Shown: piece after piece, positions 24,200 through 34,728 of the stretch
Layout of the letters: every line of letters begins with the position of its first letter
Position numbering within the stretch: position 1 is the first letter of the stretch
Origin: Choanephora cucurbitarum
Taxonomy: Eukaryota; Mucoromycota; Mucoromycetes; Mucorales; Choanephoraceae
DNA: 64,000 bases
Assembly: GCA_025331435.1 (NCBI GenBank)
Contig: JAIWNI010000018.1
Coordinates: 124,001 to 188,000 of the forward strand
Direction: 5' to 3'
Made by a program: the position numbers and the translations under genes
Notes under the pieces: generated by a model
Seen by the model: only the letters and a program-made list of their open reading frames with translations
What the model was told of the DNA's origin: nothing
Databases searched by the model: none

Positions 24200-25123
24200 A
24201 AGAGACATTACAGAATCACTATCGTCAGAGCCGGTCTTTGAGAAAGCAAAGGACTTGGCACGGGGATCTTGAGCCTGTTGGCGAGAGTGAGCAGCGGCGA
24301 CAGCAGAACGGAGATCGGTGTCATCGATCCATCCCCAATCCAAAAAGGAACGGGCAACAGAACCGACAACAACAGGACGAAGGAAAGAGAGAGTGTCAAG
24401 AGCACGACCGTTAACCAGCTCATGCATTTGAGCGGCACGTTGGTCGACCGACAGAGAGGCAAACTTGGGATCAGCAAGGTTGGATGGATCCAAAGGATCG
24501 AAATCCTTCACAAGCTCAGCGCCAGCCTTCTGCATGACAGCAGTGAATTGCTCCACATACTGAACATGCATCAGCACACCAAGAACACCAGAAGCAGGAA
24601 AAGAGATGTCGAGGACACGACCGGTATCGACGCCAATGCGTCTGAGACGAGAGCGCACTTCAGATCGGTTGATCTTTCGTGAACGCCCAAGGTAAATGTA
24701 CTTAAAGCCTTGAGGACCTTTGGCCTCAGGGCTCATGAAAGCGCGAGCAGCAGCTACACGCTTTTTGGTAGAAGGTGCACGAGCCTTCTTGGCAGGTGCA
24801 GAGGTAGGAGCGGCGGGTTTGGCAGCGGTATCCGCCCAAGAGGAAGCAGCAGGACCATCTGTTGGCACAGAAGCTTGAGTATCAGGCAACGTCACCTGAG
24901 TGTTAACCATATTGAGAAGTCTTTCATTCTCAGAGATTAGTTTTTTGTTTTTTTCCTCTAGGGAAAAAATTTTTTCTTGTAGAGACTCTATGTGTTTGAA
25001 GAGCCCATCGTGTTGTTGAACTTGTTGTTGCAATTGCACAACAAGATTGTAGAGCTGGTGCACGTCAACAGGTTGATCGCGCACGAAAGAGGTGGGTGCA
25101 TTCAGTTGCATTGGTGAAGTCAT
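24197..25123 (-). CDS. LINE ORF1: coiled-coil RNA-binding protein
   Basis: 308 residues from the ATG at 25123 (MTSPMQLNAP). The frame stays open upstream to an ATG at 25309, giving 370 residues, but that start would leave a leader of only about 35 nt, so I prefer 25123. A coiled coil (about residues 20-75, VQLQQQVQQHD...LQEKIFSLEEKNKKLISENERLL) is followed by an Ala/Pro/Lys-rich basic linker. Then comes a fold with an RRM-like pattern (FKYIYLGRSRKINRSEVRSR...VLGVLMHVQY). No CCHC knuckles are seen. Coiled coil plus RRM is the layout of several LINE ORF1 proteins, which trimerise and coat the element RNA. Its TAA stop shares one base with the ORF2 start. Confidence 0.85.
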   Translation of the reverse strand: MTSPMQLNAPTSFVRDQPVDVHQLYNLVVQLQQQVQQHDGLFKHIESLQEKIFSLEEKNKKLISENERLLNMVNTQVTLPDTQASVPTDGPAASSWADTAAKPAAPTSAPAKKARAPSTKKRVAAARAFMSPEAKGPQGFKYIYLGRSRKINRSEVRSRLRRIGVDTGRVLDISFPASGVLGVLMHVQYVEQFTAVMQKAGAELVKDFDPLDPSNLADPKFASLSVDQRAAQMHELVNGRALDTLSFLRPVVVGSVARSFLDWGWIDDTDLRSAVAAAHSRQQAQDPRAKSFAFSKTGSDDSDSVMSL

Positions 25124-25344
25124 CTTGAAAACTAATGTTCCAAAAGGACTTGAAAAAATACGCTGGAAGGTGCCTGAAGATCTAAGCTTGTTATCCAAGG
25201 TTACGTATGTGATGATGAGTTGACTAGGCTTCTGGCTAATAGACTTCTTTAGTGTATTAGCGTTCTGATTGGCTGTAAAGGGGGAGATCACGTGACTTTT
25301 GTTACACAAATGTAAGAAAGTTATGAAAAAGCGAAAGAAAAGCC

Positions 25345-25427
25345 CCGGCCTTAGCTCAGTTGGTAGAGCGGAAGACTGTAGTTAATCTGTCATCTTTAGG
25401 TCACTTGTTCGAATCAGGTAGGCCGGA
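25345..25427 (+). tRNA. tRNA-Tyr (GTA), with 10-nt intron
   Basis: 83 bp including the discriminator base. The acceptor stem CCGGCCT pairs with AGGCCGG, followed by discriminator A. The D arm is TAGCTCAGTTGGTAGAG, the anticodon stem GAAGA pairs with TCTTT (one G-T), and the loop CTGTAG...A has anticodon GTA. The T arm is ACTTG TTCGAAT CAGGT. A 10-nt insert TTAATCTGTC follows base 37, the canonical intron site of nuclear tRNA-Tyr. A and B boxes are present. It looks functional. Its 5' end directly adjoins the 5' end of the divergent LINE. Confidence 0.93.
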
Positions 25428-25432
25428 ATTCC

Positions 25433-25441
25433 TTTTTTTTT
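25433..25441 (+). terminator. RNA polymerase III terminator (T run)
   Basis: Nine T residues start 5 bp after the tRNA-Tyr 3' end, and a second T run follows at 25443-25449. Confidence 0.8.
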
Positions 25442-27135
25442 GTTTTTTTAAAAAGTGAGACGTTTTCGTGTAGCTGCAATAGAACAAAGGATAGTTTTTG
25501 CAGTAACTTGTAAAAGAGAATTAAAGAGATATAACGGAGCAATCAGGCAGCAAGGTTATATGTTTTAAACGACGAATGTAATATTTTGCCAGTAACGAGT
25601 CAGAATCAATGATACAATAGAAACAGAGAGAGAAACGATTGTAATGTACTGAGCACTACGTTGTTTAGGTAACGAACCTTAAAAAGAATATAAGATAAAA
25701 TATAAATGATACAATGATTAAGCGTAATAGCAATTAACCAAGGGAGGTCTTAACAACATAAAGCCTGTCTAAGCGGCAAAGTTAATATCCAAAGTATCTA
25801 GTAAGAAGGTAGAAAAGTGTCTCTTGTTTATTATATAAAAGTTATTCGTATTTATACTGTTCATCCTAATGATGACAGTCCTAATCTAAAAGAATCTAAA
25901 CTAAGTTATTTTATGAGTCATTACTTGTTTGATGGTGTTGTTAACCAATTGGACAATATAATGATGTTGAAATGCAAATATTTTGGGTAAGATTGAAGAA
26001 ATTTCAATAAGATAATATGACATAATAGATCTAGTTCGTGAAATGGACAATTGTGATTATGAGTCTTAAATAATAATGGGGTGAGATTGATAAAAATAAT
26101 ATAGTAAGTACAGTCAGAATAAAATAGAGATAGATATTGATTTATAATAATGATAAGTAGTAAAAGAAACAATAAAAGTAAAAGTATGTGAAGTAAAGTA
26201 AAGAAGTACTAAAGCATGTAATTATAAAGTGCTAAATTATTGCTCGTAACAATGTAATGAGCGTCAAGTTTTAAGTCGTCCGACTAAAAGAGATTTGATT
26301 CATACATTCAGTTCATATGAAAAACAACTCTAAATACCGTTAGGATAGGACTACCAAAATCAGTGAAATAAAGTTGTTCAAGATGGTTTTAACTAATTTT
26401 TAACAAGAAGGAAATTAAAAAGTAAAAGTAAAAGAGAAGTTTACTGTACAAACAAAACCGAAAAAAATAGCAACTGTGGCACGGAAAGAGGGTAATGTCA
26501 TCCTTTTGATGCACAACATATTATCGAAGCAACCAGAAAGCATCAAACCATCGAAAATCATAAGCTCAATTAATGACAGCTTTCAAAATAACTAACAGGA
26601 GTTCTTATGCATGTAATATGGAGTTGGCAACTATTGCGTATACAGATTACTACTTATCATTCACTATGTATAATGCGCAACAGAAGCTCAAAAACAGGAA
26701 TGGATATTTGACGATCAGTCGAATTTGCTAGACATATATGTAAGATACTATCCGCAAGTAAATAAGAGTACAGGTAACTAATAAAGTACATGCAGCGATT
26801 GTTCCTTTTATTTGCTGAATGAACGATATCAGAAGAGCAATACGATAATATAGATGTTTCGTTTTCTCATATCTTCTACTTTACTTATTACCCAAAGCTG
26901 GAACACTTTTAAGTACCTATGCAGCACTCCTTTTAAGTTTACAAACTAAAGCTCTGCTGATAAAATGTAGCGCATGAGCCGAATAGTGGGGTGACTACAC
27001 AATCGCAAAAAATCCGTGAGCTATGAAAATACAAATGCAAATCGCGCTCAATTTTAAAGGACAGAAATGTTCATATTCAAACCAGAAAGATAAGCACAAA
27101 CGAGCCTGTTTCTCTTTAATCTAAAATTGGTGATG
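25442..27135. other. intergenic, no gene seen
   Basis: About 1.7 kb of very AT-rich sequence between the tRNA and a minus-strand gene. The only long open frame (25921-26172, minus) is Leu/Ile-rich low complexity and not credible. Confidence 0.55.
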
Positions 27136-27660
27136 TCATGTTTGGACAAGTAAACTTTTCAATCCCACAAGCGCCTTCTGTCCATTAGAGCCTTGAGCAA
27201 TTGATAAAACAAAGACAACAGTCGTAGTACCCTGTTTGTTTTCTACGCGATAGACTTTCCATTCACTGCTATCTACCGCTTTCTTGCATGCTGCAACAAT
27301 ATGCTTGTACTCTTCTTTGTTGAATAAAAGGCTATCAGTTAAAGGTTGAATCTTCAGTTTGCCAACATCTTCCTTTTCAATCAGCCCTAGCTCAATAAGC
27401 TCGCTTTCTGAAGATGGTAAACTGTCTTGCTCAATCTTTGTATTAATCCATTCTAAAGGCTCGTCGGATTCGGATACAAGGTATGTTTCTTTTGTGGCAG
27501 CGGCTAGGATGTTTTGAGCTTTATGAGTTTCTGGAAAATGGCATGGTTTCAGCTTTGTGTTTTGTTTTTCCAATGCGTTTTTTCCAGGAGAAGGTTCCGG
27601 ATTGATGTATGGGTTATTGAGCATAGCCATATAGTTGTTATCTGCTTGTTGTTCTGACAT
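27136..27660 (-). CDS. hypothetical protein, 174 residues
   Basis: A single open frame starting MSEQQADNNY, with no intron needed. The first 60 residues are polar and Pro/Asn-rich, probably disordered. The remainder alternates hydrophobic and charged residues and ends with a strand-like segment (WKVYRVENKQGTTTVVFVLSIAQG) and a short helix, so a small folded alpha/beta domain is likely. Composition and length argue for a real gene. I recognise no family and propose no function. The DNA upstream on its strand (27661-27880) is AT-rich and fits a promoter. Confidence 0.55.
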   Translation of the reverse strand: MSEQQADNNYMAMLNNPYINPEPSPGKNALEKQNTKLKPCHFPETHKAQNILAAATKETYLVSESDEPLEWINTKIEQDSLPSSESELIELGLIEKEDVGKLKIQPLTDSLLFNKEEYKHIVAACKKAVDSSEWKVYRVENKQGTTTVVFVLSIAQGSNGQKALVGLKSLLVQT

Positions 27661-27886
27661 AATGAATGACGAAAGAAAATAGAAGAGAAACGAATGTAAA
27701 ATCCTTTTTTTTACCAGTCAAATACTTCGGAGTTATTAATTAGATCAATAGTAGAATTAATGCAAAATCATGTAAAATGACTCTTTGACCTAGAAAATTG
27801 ACACATAATTCAACTTTCAACAACACTACTAGTCGTCGAGATACAAAACCATATCGCATTCTCAGTCTCAAGAAGATTCAAGGTTA

Positions 27887-28540
27887 ATGATAAGATTCTG
27901 CCTTTCCTTAAGTAGGACGTTATCAGTTGCCTCTTCACAGCCCATCTTGGGCTCATCAGCTTCTAAGTTTATCCCACAGGTAGACAACATCCGTCCTTTC
28001 ATACTCAGGTCGGCAAAAAAAAAAGACAGTATTCTGATTGAAACAACCAGAATCCAAGACCTTATTCCCTTGGAGTCTTACTTTTGCATATTTAAACACG
28101 GATAAGGAACTTAAGTTTTTTGGTGGACGGAAAGTCGAACGTAGTTACCTTCAACGTTGTTTTTACGAAATCACTCAGGATTTTGATTGCAACCAATACC
28201 AGCAAACATTAGAGGATAGTATCACTCTACCAGATGGCATTATTTTTAAGGGATACAAAACAAACCCTGCAGAGTTTTGCACAATTAGGAGAGGTTTTGA
28301 ACGTCTGTATCCAGACACAACATGCCATGTTTGAAGGAGACCGCCAAGTAGTTCTTAATCCAAGTAAACTTCAAGCCACCAAAGCTGAGATCCTCTACTG
28401 CGAAGTTTTTCAGTACCATGATAAACCCCCTGGTTTGCTATTATCTGAGAAAATGTCTCTCTTCTGCCGTGCTTGCTATAGAGAAGGACATTGTCGTACT
28501 GGCTGTCCAGACATGTTCTTTAGTACCCTGTATATCTATT
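27887..28540 (+). pseudogene. decayed LINE ORF1 fragment with zinc knuckle
   Basis: Coding remnants in shifting frames: KFFGGRKVERSYLQRCFYEI, TLQSFAQLGEVLNVCIQTQHAMFEG and a CCHC-like knuckle CRACYREGHCRTGCP at the end. This is the layout of the nucleic-acid-binding ORF1 of a LINE family different from the intact one at 20.5-25.3 kb, which has no knuckle. Stops and frameshifts make it dead. No matching ORF2 follows directly; the next remnant is in the opposite orientation. Confidence 0.6.
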
Positions 28541-28739
28541 GAAACCATCGATAAAATTTTGGGAAAGTAGCCGATATTTTTTCTGTAGGGGCACAAAGGC
28601 TCACTTTTATAAAGTGCTTGCATGGCAAGTCGCAACTATGCTTTTGAGGTTTGTCTTTTGAAATGTCTTTAAGGAGTTTTGTGGTTTGGTTAACTACATA
28701 AGAAGACAAATAGTGGAATAAAAGATGAAAATAAGTAAA

Positions 28740-29398
28740 GAGATACCTAAACATGGTTATCGAGTAAAACTGGGGAGCGAATGACGCGGAATGCCCTTTG
28801 CAATAAAGGAATCTTGAGTAGCAGTATGAATAGAAGCAAGAAGCATGATAGGAACAACGTCAGGTGAGAAAGGATAATTGTCAAAAATAAGATTCCAATA
28901 TGCGTGCCAAACGCTTTGTAAGTTTAAACCTATAATCAGAGCAGCGAAATGAGAGAACAAGTGAGGATGACCTGTTTCAATAGAAGAATGTCAACAGACA
29001 AATTAATAGAGTTACCAAAGAAGATAGGCTATACCCATTGTCAGGCCTGGATTTTTGGAGGGCAAGAAAAGGGAAAACGATCAAAGTCTTCAACTGCATG
29101 GTCAAAAACTGGACAGATCAGAGAAGGAAACTTAGACTGGAGCCATTTATGCATGATTTTCCGAGTAGAGACCTTTCTATATATGGTGTGGAACCAGACG
29201 ATACGAAAGTGGTGAGACAGGGAATCTGCCAAGATTGTGCTGGTAAAAAGGGAATAGAGAATGAATTGGCGGTAGAAGTTAGGCTCATGCTTCGATATAA
29301 TAGTTCGGTGAGAAGAAAAACAGAAGATGGCAAGTCCGAAAGGAGGCAAAAGAAGAACGGTAGAGAAGGTTGCATCAAAATCAGGGTCTAAAGAAAAC
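28740..29398 (-). pseudogene. decayed C-terminal end of a LINE ORF2
   Basis: Minus-strand remnant reading LSHHFRIVWFHTIYRKVSTRKIMHKW, CPVFDHAVEDFDRFPFSCPPK and, after a frame break, LQSVWHAYWNLIFDN. The CPVCDHxxED..HF.FSCP pattern is the zinc-type C-terminus of LINE ORF2 proteins. Only the last 200 or so codons are left and the upstream RT part is missing, so this is a truncated, mutated copy. Confidence 0.65.
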
Positions 29399-29399
29399 G

Positions 29400-29497
29400 G
29401 GCAATATTAGCATTCTCACGTTTTTGGAGGCCAAAATAGAACTGCAAAGATTAAAGCAGCGCATTCAGATATGCGAAATTGGAATGCTAATATTGCC
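29400..29497. repeat. 98-bp element with 16-bp terminal inverted repeats (MITE-like)
   Basis: GGCAATATTAGCATTC at 29400-29415 is the exact reverse complement of 29482-29497. The flanking base pairs extend the match loosely (CGGG outside on the left, CCTG on the right). The inside is non-coding. Size and structure fit a miniature inverted-repeat transposable element sitting between two LINE relics. No clear target duplication could be assigned by eye. Confidence 0.6.
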
Positions 29498-30039
29498 TGA
29501 TTTCCCAAATTTTCATCAGTGAACAAACGAGGACACGTCCGCCGTAATTACCCTCGCCATGGACATAGTGTCAACTGTGTTGATGAGTTCTTTTTGTCAC
29601 AAAAAAGAGGGATACAAAGCAAAGTGCAACTAAGACTCAACCTTATTTCTTTTTGAACAAGAACTGCTTCTTTTAAATATGCAGAATCAGCTTTTATTCA
29701 TAGTTTCGAGCCATTGCCAAGAAGTGGTTTGGCCTCTGATGCTTAATGTCTATATCCGTCACACTTTGTCTCATCTATCAGTATGCAATTATTTATAGCA
29801 GGTCAGCCTCACAATTCTCGCATTGAGGTATAGATAATAGTGTTGGTGCTCTCCTAGCTCTTACAGGGCTCAGGACTTTGTCTTTATTACATTGGGCACA
29901 TGACGTCTTGCAGCAAATGTGAGTTTGAAATTTAATCTCAAATCTCCTACCATATTAGCAGTGAGAGCACGGTTGTCAAATTAGACACTCAGTTTATTTG
30001 CTCTGCTATCAGTGACTGTGTCCTGTCATCTTTGTTCCT

Positions 30040-31545
30040 CACTTTACTTGGTAGTTTATGATTTGAATCTAAATGGGAAGCCACTTGTTATTTGCTTCTG
30101 TTGTTCGGTACATACTATTGGGCTACCTCTTGTATAGTGCGCCCTCACAGTTGGATGGTATCAAGCTTCAGCTGCTTCAACACTATCAGTTTTTGAAAGG
30201 GCGGTCCCTCTCGGTCCGAGGCTTATCTCTAGTGGCAAATTCAGTCATTCTAAGCCGTCTTTGGCATCTTATGCGAGTGGCTCCTCTTCCACCGGCCTGG
30301 CTAAAGGACATCACCAAAATTGTGTGAGGCTTTGTTATGTCTATTTGGCCTATACCTAGTTGGTCCGCGGCTTGTCATTTGAAGAGGATGGGCAGCCTGG
30401 AAATTGTTGACCCCTTCCATCAAAGCTTGGCATTGCAGGCAGTCTATGTTCAAAGGTTACTATTACTGCCTCAACCAGGCAATTTCCTGTCACCCTGGCT
30501 TGTCCATTGGTTTTGGATTCCTTCGAAGCACTACAAGCAAAGGTTCAAGGCCCTTCCTCCCCTTCTACATCTCCTTCATTTTCTGCAGCATTTACTGCCT
30601 CTAATTTTGCATCCTTCTTGGAGCACTTGTTGGTACTTCGACATACCGCTGTCTAAACTACTGGTCGCATGTTTCCCCCCCTCCCTATTGCCTCCAACCA
30701 GTTACACTATCTGATCTCAGACTTCTTACTCCAGCACCCTACAGAGGGGTTTCAGGCCCATCGAGCCCTAATCGCCTCTCCTAGATGACCTGTTCTCCTC
30801 CGCGCCTTTAATGCTATCTTTCATCCGTCGGTCACAGACACATATAGTTGCTCTATGCATCCTATCCCCAACAGTCGAGTAACCTTCTATCCTCCTCAGA
30901 GCCAACCTTTGGTGATACTACCGACTTGGTAACCTTCCTCTGAGCACTGACTAATCAGTCCCGAAGCCCGTAAGGTCCTGGAGGTATCAATTGCTAAGTC
31001 GGGTCATTTTTACTGTCATTGGCAGTCCCTGCCCAAGTCGTTGCCCCGCCGTATTCTTTTCCTTGTCTCGGTGGCAGATTGATTACCGAGCAGTAGCTGG
31101 AGGCTCTTTTGGTTCTTATCTTTTCCGGCCAAAGCTTTCTCCCCTTGGTGACGATTGTTACATGGTACGATTGGCTACGCAAGCAAGTTCCACAGTTGGA
31201 ATCCGAGCCGCTTCTTCACGCCTCTTTGTCGTACTTGTGATTTCAAAGCAGAAGCTTTGTATCATTTTGTCTTCTACTGTGGTTTCAAATGGAACTTCTG
31301 GCAGCAATGTTTCGCTGATAGAGTTTTGACTACAGCCTTCCCCATTATTATGTCCGTGTGGCTGACTCTTACGGCCCTCACTGATACTGAGGGTAATCTT
31401 CTCAGTCCTGATCTTTTAGTCGCTGTTGGTATGGGTATGGCAACCCTGTGGTGATATCATTGGCAAACTCTCTTTGATGACGATCTGTGGGACCCCACAG
31501 TCGTAGTGACTCTTTGTAAGGAGAGTCACTTTTATTAAGCTTAAT
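30040..31545 (+). pseudogene. decayed LINE ORF2, C-terminal half
   Basis: Plus-strand remnants in changing frames: LGYLLYSAPSQLDGIKLQLLQ, LVANSVILSRLWHLMRVAPLPPAW, CRTCDFKAEALYHFVFYCGFKWNFW and a terminal segment ending near 31535. The order (post-RT segment, then a Cys/His zinc cluster, then a short tail) is that of LINE ORF2 proteins. Several stops break it. Sequence before 30040 back to 29500 is too degraded to read. Confidence 0.7.
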
Positions 31546-31669
31546 TTACACACTATGATTCAATAAAGTAATACTAATACAAAAAAAAGTTGTTTGATAT
31601 ATAGATTGATGTAACAATGTCACTGTGAGCCATACAATTAACCAATAAAAGCTTTTATGACTCTAATGT

Positions 31670-33880
31670 TTTAATGTTTTTCGCTCTGAAAGCTTTCTTG
31701 TTCTCATCATGGGTGACTTTAATTTCAATCCGCATCAACCCGGATTTCTTCATTTTATTTGGCTAACCCTCTTAAAGACAGCTTTGAAAACTATTTCATG
31801 AGTAAGTCTCTACTAATCTTTACCGGCGCACGCGGCTCACATCGATTGCTCGATTATATGGTTTGTTCTATCAATCATAATTCCCAGGTTTCATCTCCTA
31901 CTTGGGAGTTTGTGAACTATGTCTGAACCAACCACAACCTTCTTTTCATCTCTTTTCCCACCTTTACGTCTTCTCGGAATCTGGGGACTTGAAAGGCCAA
32001 TCCAATGATTACAAGGCCTCATACTTTTCATTCTAGTCTGACCGACCATCTCTCCAGGCGATTGATAAACGCCAATATCTTTTTTCCGAAAAAACCTTGC
32101 CAGAAAAAGTTGTTTGAGATGCGCTGAAGGCTGAGACCAAAAGTTTTGTGAAAACTTTTCAGCTGTATCAAAGCTCATGGCCCACAAAAACCTTGAAAAA
32201 GCTTCAACCGAAGCGCAACCAAATTCTCCGGTAATGTCGCCATACAGCCATTAGATCCAACCTCCTTCCTTCACTTAAAAATCTCATCTCTTCCTTGCAG
32301 ATTGAGATTGTTGAGGTCTCCGCTCTTCAAGCTGTAAAACTCTGGGAAGAAAAAGACGAATGGTCATCCACCCTACCTAAGTGCTCAGTTTGCTCCCTTG
32401 CTGATCAAAGAAATATCTCTTCTCTCTCGAGCCCCTCTAGTTCACATTTGGTTTACTTCATGGATGGAGAAACTAGCATAATGACTGAATTCTATACGAA
32501 GCTGTATACACCCACCGACTCAGACGAATCTACAACAAGTGATTTGATTACCAGCCTGGCAGCTATCCTCATCACTCATATCGCTTGAGAAGAAATCTAT
32601 CTAACTAGTTGATACTCCCCTCGTAGAAGCAGTCTAGGCTCTAATGACTTACTCTCTGAATTTTTTGACCTAGTTCTTCGCTTAAAAATCTTACATTCAC
32701 TAGTCCTATGGATTTATGACGAAGCCTTGGCTAACACCAGCTTTTCGACTTCTTAGATGTTGTTGCTCATGGCCTTACTTCCAAAGAAGAGTAATATTAC
32801 ACAAGCTACTAATTATCACCCCTTTCAACTTATCAACACAGACAAGAAGATTTTTGCCCGCATTGTAAGATTACAAATTTTGCTTGTCGCTGACTCTCTT
32901 ATCAATCGCCATCAACTGGGCTTTATGCCTAATCGTTTTATCGCCAACCATGGCATACTCACGGTCGTCCCAATAAAAACTGCTTCATTTCTTTCCCCAT
33001 CCGCCTCGACAGACCATGGTTTGCTTCCAGACTAAGAGAAAGCGTACGATCATGTTAATCTGGGCTTTCTCAAAATTACCCTTACATCTCTCGCTTTCCT
33101 ACCTTTACCAATACAGTCCATTATCTCATTTGATCGAAACTAAACTCTGATTAACTTGAATGGACATCTTTCACCAGTCTCTCAGCCTCCGAGATGCTAT
33201 GGTTTTTGGTCTGTACCGTTGCCGCCCACCCCTAGAGAGGAACTCCATGTGTTTAACCGAACTATGAGCGGCAAGTTTACCGAGTTGTGGTCAACAATGC
33301 TTGCTTTCTGGAATCCGTTTTCTTTCAATGCTTGACTCACTCTCCTTTTGAGCCTCTACAAACTATGCATATACCAGCGATCCGGCGATCTCTGATTTTT
33401 TTTTCACATTTGAGGACCAGCTTTCTATTCGTGAAGATGAACACGATTTTGCCTCTGCCAAATCGGCGTTCAAGGCTTTCTGCTATCTGGTCACCTTGCA
33501 CTCTTACAACCGCCTTCTCCTTCTACCACAAATGGCACAGGCCTCTTGGAAATACTTATAGACCTTCGCTCTCTCCACCATTCAACAAAACACAGTTTAA
33601 CGCCTCATTTCCAGAGGATCCAACGCGCCTGATTGTTTTCGCCCCCTCGACATACCGTCAAGCTGGGTCCTTTGATGTTGAGGACATTTTTCATTCCTTC
33701 TTTTGTTGTCCGTTGAAGTTTCTTTTTTGGGGCCAACTCAGTTGTGAATCTCTTATATTCCCTGTCGTATCTATGCTGAGCTTCTCCGGAATCCGATGTT
33801 TGCCCTCATCTCCCATTGAAGCGAACTATCTTTTGGTCATTGTCCCCTTAAAGGTTTGTCATGTTCGCTGACTCTTTATC
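31670..33880 (+). pseudogene. decayed LINE ORF2 with endonuclease and RT remnants
   Basis: A second plus-strand ORF2 copy. The APE motif GDFN is visible near 31710 (LIMGDFNFNPH). It is followed by frame-shifted linker pieces, then RT block LLPKKSNITQATNYHPFQLINTDKKIFARIV and NRHQLGFMPNRFIANHGIL (32760-32960), and EKAYDHVNLGFL near 33035. A zinc-type C-terminus (DVEDIFHSFFCCPLKFLFWGQL) lies near 33680. Many stops and a missing catalytic FADD region make it inactive. Because its N-terminus follows the C-terminus of the 30.0-31.5 kb copy, these are separate insertions of related elements. Confidence 0.75.
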
Positions 33881-34728
33881 TTCGACGATACTGCCTTTGA
33901 TTATACCACGGTCCTTCACCAAACTCGCTGACAGGTTGTACGCCACCTAAACGAGTGCTTTTTCTTTCTGAACTTGACAATTTCTAGTTTTCTCATTTTC
34001 TTTTCGCATCTCCCTGAAAACTTTACGAAAATAAGTTTACTTCTAGTTGTTTAGCATCTCTTTTTGTGTATTGCATCTCCGAATTCGCGTAACAAATAAA
34101 ACTCATTGAAAGAAACTTGTAACTTTTCAATAGTCTATCCTACAAAACACATTTTATTGATGACTGATGTGCCCATTTTGGTTGTTAACCGAGTAAATGT
34201 TAGGATATTTTTGGCTTTTAACGAGAGTTATATATATCATATATTTATATATACTGTTATCACGAGAATGGATGTTTAATTCATAGATTTTAATGCAACC
34301 TCACTAAAACAACAGCCAATGCTAGAGCAGGTATCTTCAATTACTTTCTGCAAACAAAAAAGCTACCAAAACTTAAGATCTCGATACACTGCTCTATGTG
34401 ACGGCAAGACAACCTTGCTTTTAGAGTAAATTTACAAAAGATTTAGGTGCATGCACATAGAAGACATCGTAAACATTTTTTGGTGCTTATGTTGTTTGCA
34501 AATCCCCTTACAGCTAGACGAAAGCTTTGCAAATGTTTGGAACACAGCTCTGCTCACTTGTTCATATATGCCAAAGCCTATTCAAAGCATACCAGTTGAT
34601 GTTCAGTCATTTCTTTTTATGAAAGCCATATCCAAAAATCTGAGATTGAATCCGGTAATCGCAGCATAAATCCTTCAATGTTACTATACACTTTGTGTGT
34701 CTTTCTTTTTAATTTCCCTATCTAAAAT
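33881..34728. other. intergenic, carrier gene upstream region
   Basis: About 850 bp of AT-rich DNA with no gene seen. It includes an AT-dinucleotide-rich patch near 34230-34250. A small frame at 34451-34669 is unconvincing. The last 200 bp should contain the carrier promoter. Confidence 0.5.

Larger units (their letters stand above)
20555..25344 (-). mobile_element. intact non-LTR retrotransposon (LINE, APE type, two ORFs)
   Basis: A full-length-looking element on minus: a 5' UTR of up to about 220 nt (25344 down to 25124), ORF1, ORF2, and a 3' UTR from 20834 downward. Bounds are set by the two 15-bp copies of tRNA-Tyr sequence, so the 3' end is inferred. No clear poly(A) tail is seen there, only an A/T-rich end. 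Both ORFs are free of stops over 4.4 kb, so the copy is young. It resembles the two-ORF LINEs known from Mucorales (Grem-LINE1-like), but clade placement needs a tree. Its G+C content is higher than the flanks. Confidence 0.85.

Noticed and set aside
21664..24682. Several plus-strand open frames of 60-137 codons across the LINE
   Set aside because: They lie antisense to intact ORF1/ORF2 and are Arg-rich shadows caused by LINE codon use.
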